From Mesaphorura yosii (taxonomy: Eukaryota; Arthropoda; Collembola; Poduromorpha; Tullbergiidae): DNA of 64,000 nucleotides. The stretch covers positions 124,001 to 188,000 of the forward strand of contig WIXG01000012.1 in the NCBI GenBank assembly GCA_009869945.1, written 5' to 3'. A program made the translations under genes and the position numbers. Positions 63,723 through 64,000 of the stretch are shown here, piece by piece; positions within the stretch are counted from its first letter, which is position 1; each line of letters opens with the position of its first letter. The notes under the pieces are model-generated. The model was given only the letters and a program-made list of their open reading frames with translations. It had not been told where the DNA came from and made no database searches.

Positions 63723-63807
63723 ACCCGAATTGGGTTCAGTAGAACAAACACTCGAACCTGTAAAAGCTGTCAAATCTCACGAAGCGTGAGCCCGCGTAAT
63801 CCCGCAT

Positions 63808-63999
63808 TTACCTTGAATCCTCGACTGCATGTGTGTGGCCTAAAACCTCCATCTTCAATCTCTCCACGAAGATCAAATGCAAAAATATTGCAAGGAAGTT
63901 TCCATTCAAAATGAGCACTGCTGCTGCTGCCGCATCAGCATTATTACAAAGTATCAACTCGTAGCTGTCGTAGTAGTTGGTTGGGAGCAACGTGCTCGT
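63808..63999 (-). CDS. 3' end of an unidentified gene (truncated by window edge)
   Basis: A minus-strand frame open from the window edge runs 63 codons to a TAA, with LLPTNYYDSYELIL near its start and a run of five alanines. A second frame over the same bases (from about 63,920) reads PCNIFAFDLRGEIEDGGFRP, ends at a donor-like AAG|GTAAAT at 63,812 and could be spliced to 63,757. So the true frame is not settled. An AATAAA at 63,722-63,717 and the GCP4 start only 350 bp further fit a gene ending here. No family was recognised. Confidence 0.3.
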   Translation of the reverse strand, partial: TSTLLPTNYYDSYELILCNNADAAAAAVLILNGNFLAIFLHLIFVERLKMEVLGHTHAVEDSR

Positions 64000-64000
64000 G

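Overview
The window is nuclear DNA from an animal, almost certainly an arthropod (a crustacean or a non-model hexapod). The genes are split by GT-AG introns. The troponin I gene has the arthropod protein layout and a four-way set of interchangeable exons like Drosophila wupA. Syndecan and p190RhoGAP confirm a bilaterian. No rRNA, tRNA or CRISPR array was recognised. Identifications rest on reading translations and matching splice phases by eye; no database search was possible.

Layout, left to right. 1-985 (+): last exons of the mRNA capping enzyme, with a poly(A) signal at 1221. 986-13,600: gene-poor DNA that holds a possible cysteine-rich transposase tail (5276-5419), a broken THAP/P-element-like relic (5943-7136, minus) and an internally deleted DDE transposase relic (7603-8148, minus). 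13,715-23,177 (+): a complete 20-exon p190 RhoGAP gene. Its intron 9 carries, on the opposite strand, a small three-exon candidate gene (18,138-18,489). Intron 14 holds a 66-bp fold-back flanked by 9-bp direct repeats. 26,912-43,918 (+): syndecan, with a 16-kb first coding intron. 46,361-49,426 (-): a nine-exon kynurenine aminotransferase. 51,858-52,535 (+): a single-exon secreted, Thr/Pro-rich, probably GPI-anchored protein encoded by a 12-bp minisatellite. 53,618-59,760 (-): troponin I, with four alternative exons of exactly 101 nt and a candidate muscle promoter near 60,160-60,190. 60,906-63,454 (-): a complete 11-exon gamma-tubulin complex component 4. 63,808-64,000 (-): the tail of an unidentified reading frame.

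The genes are ordinary, functionally unrelated housekeeping, cytoskeletal, matrix and muscle genes. Nothing suggests a joint pathway, and no new multi-gene system was found. The best leads are the nested antisense gene in p190, the four equal-length troponin I exons with their MEF2/CArG promoter, the fold-back element, and the THAP relic whose stop codon falls on the conserved THAP tryptophan.
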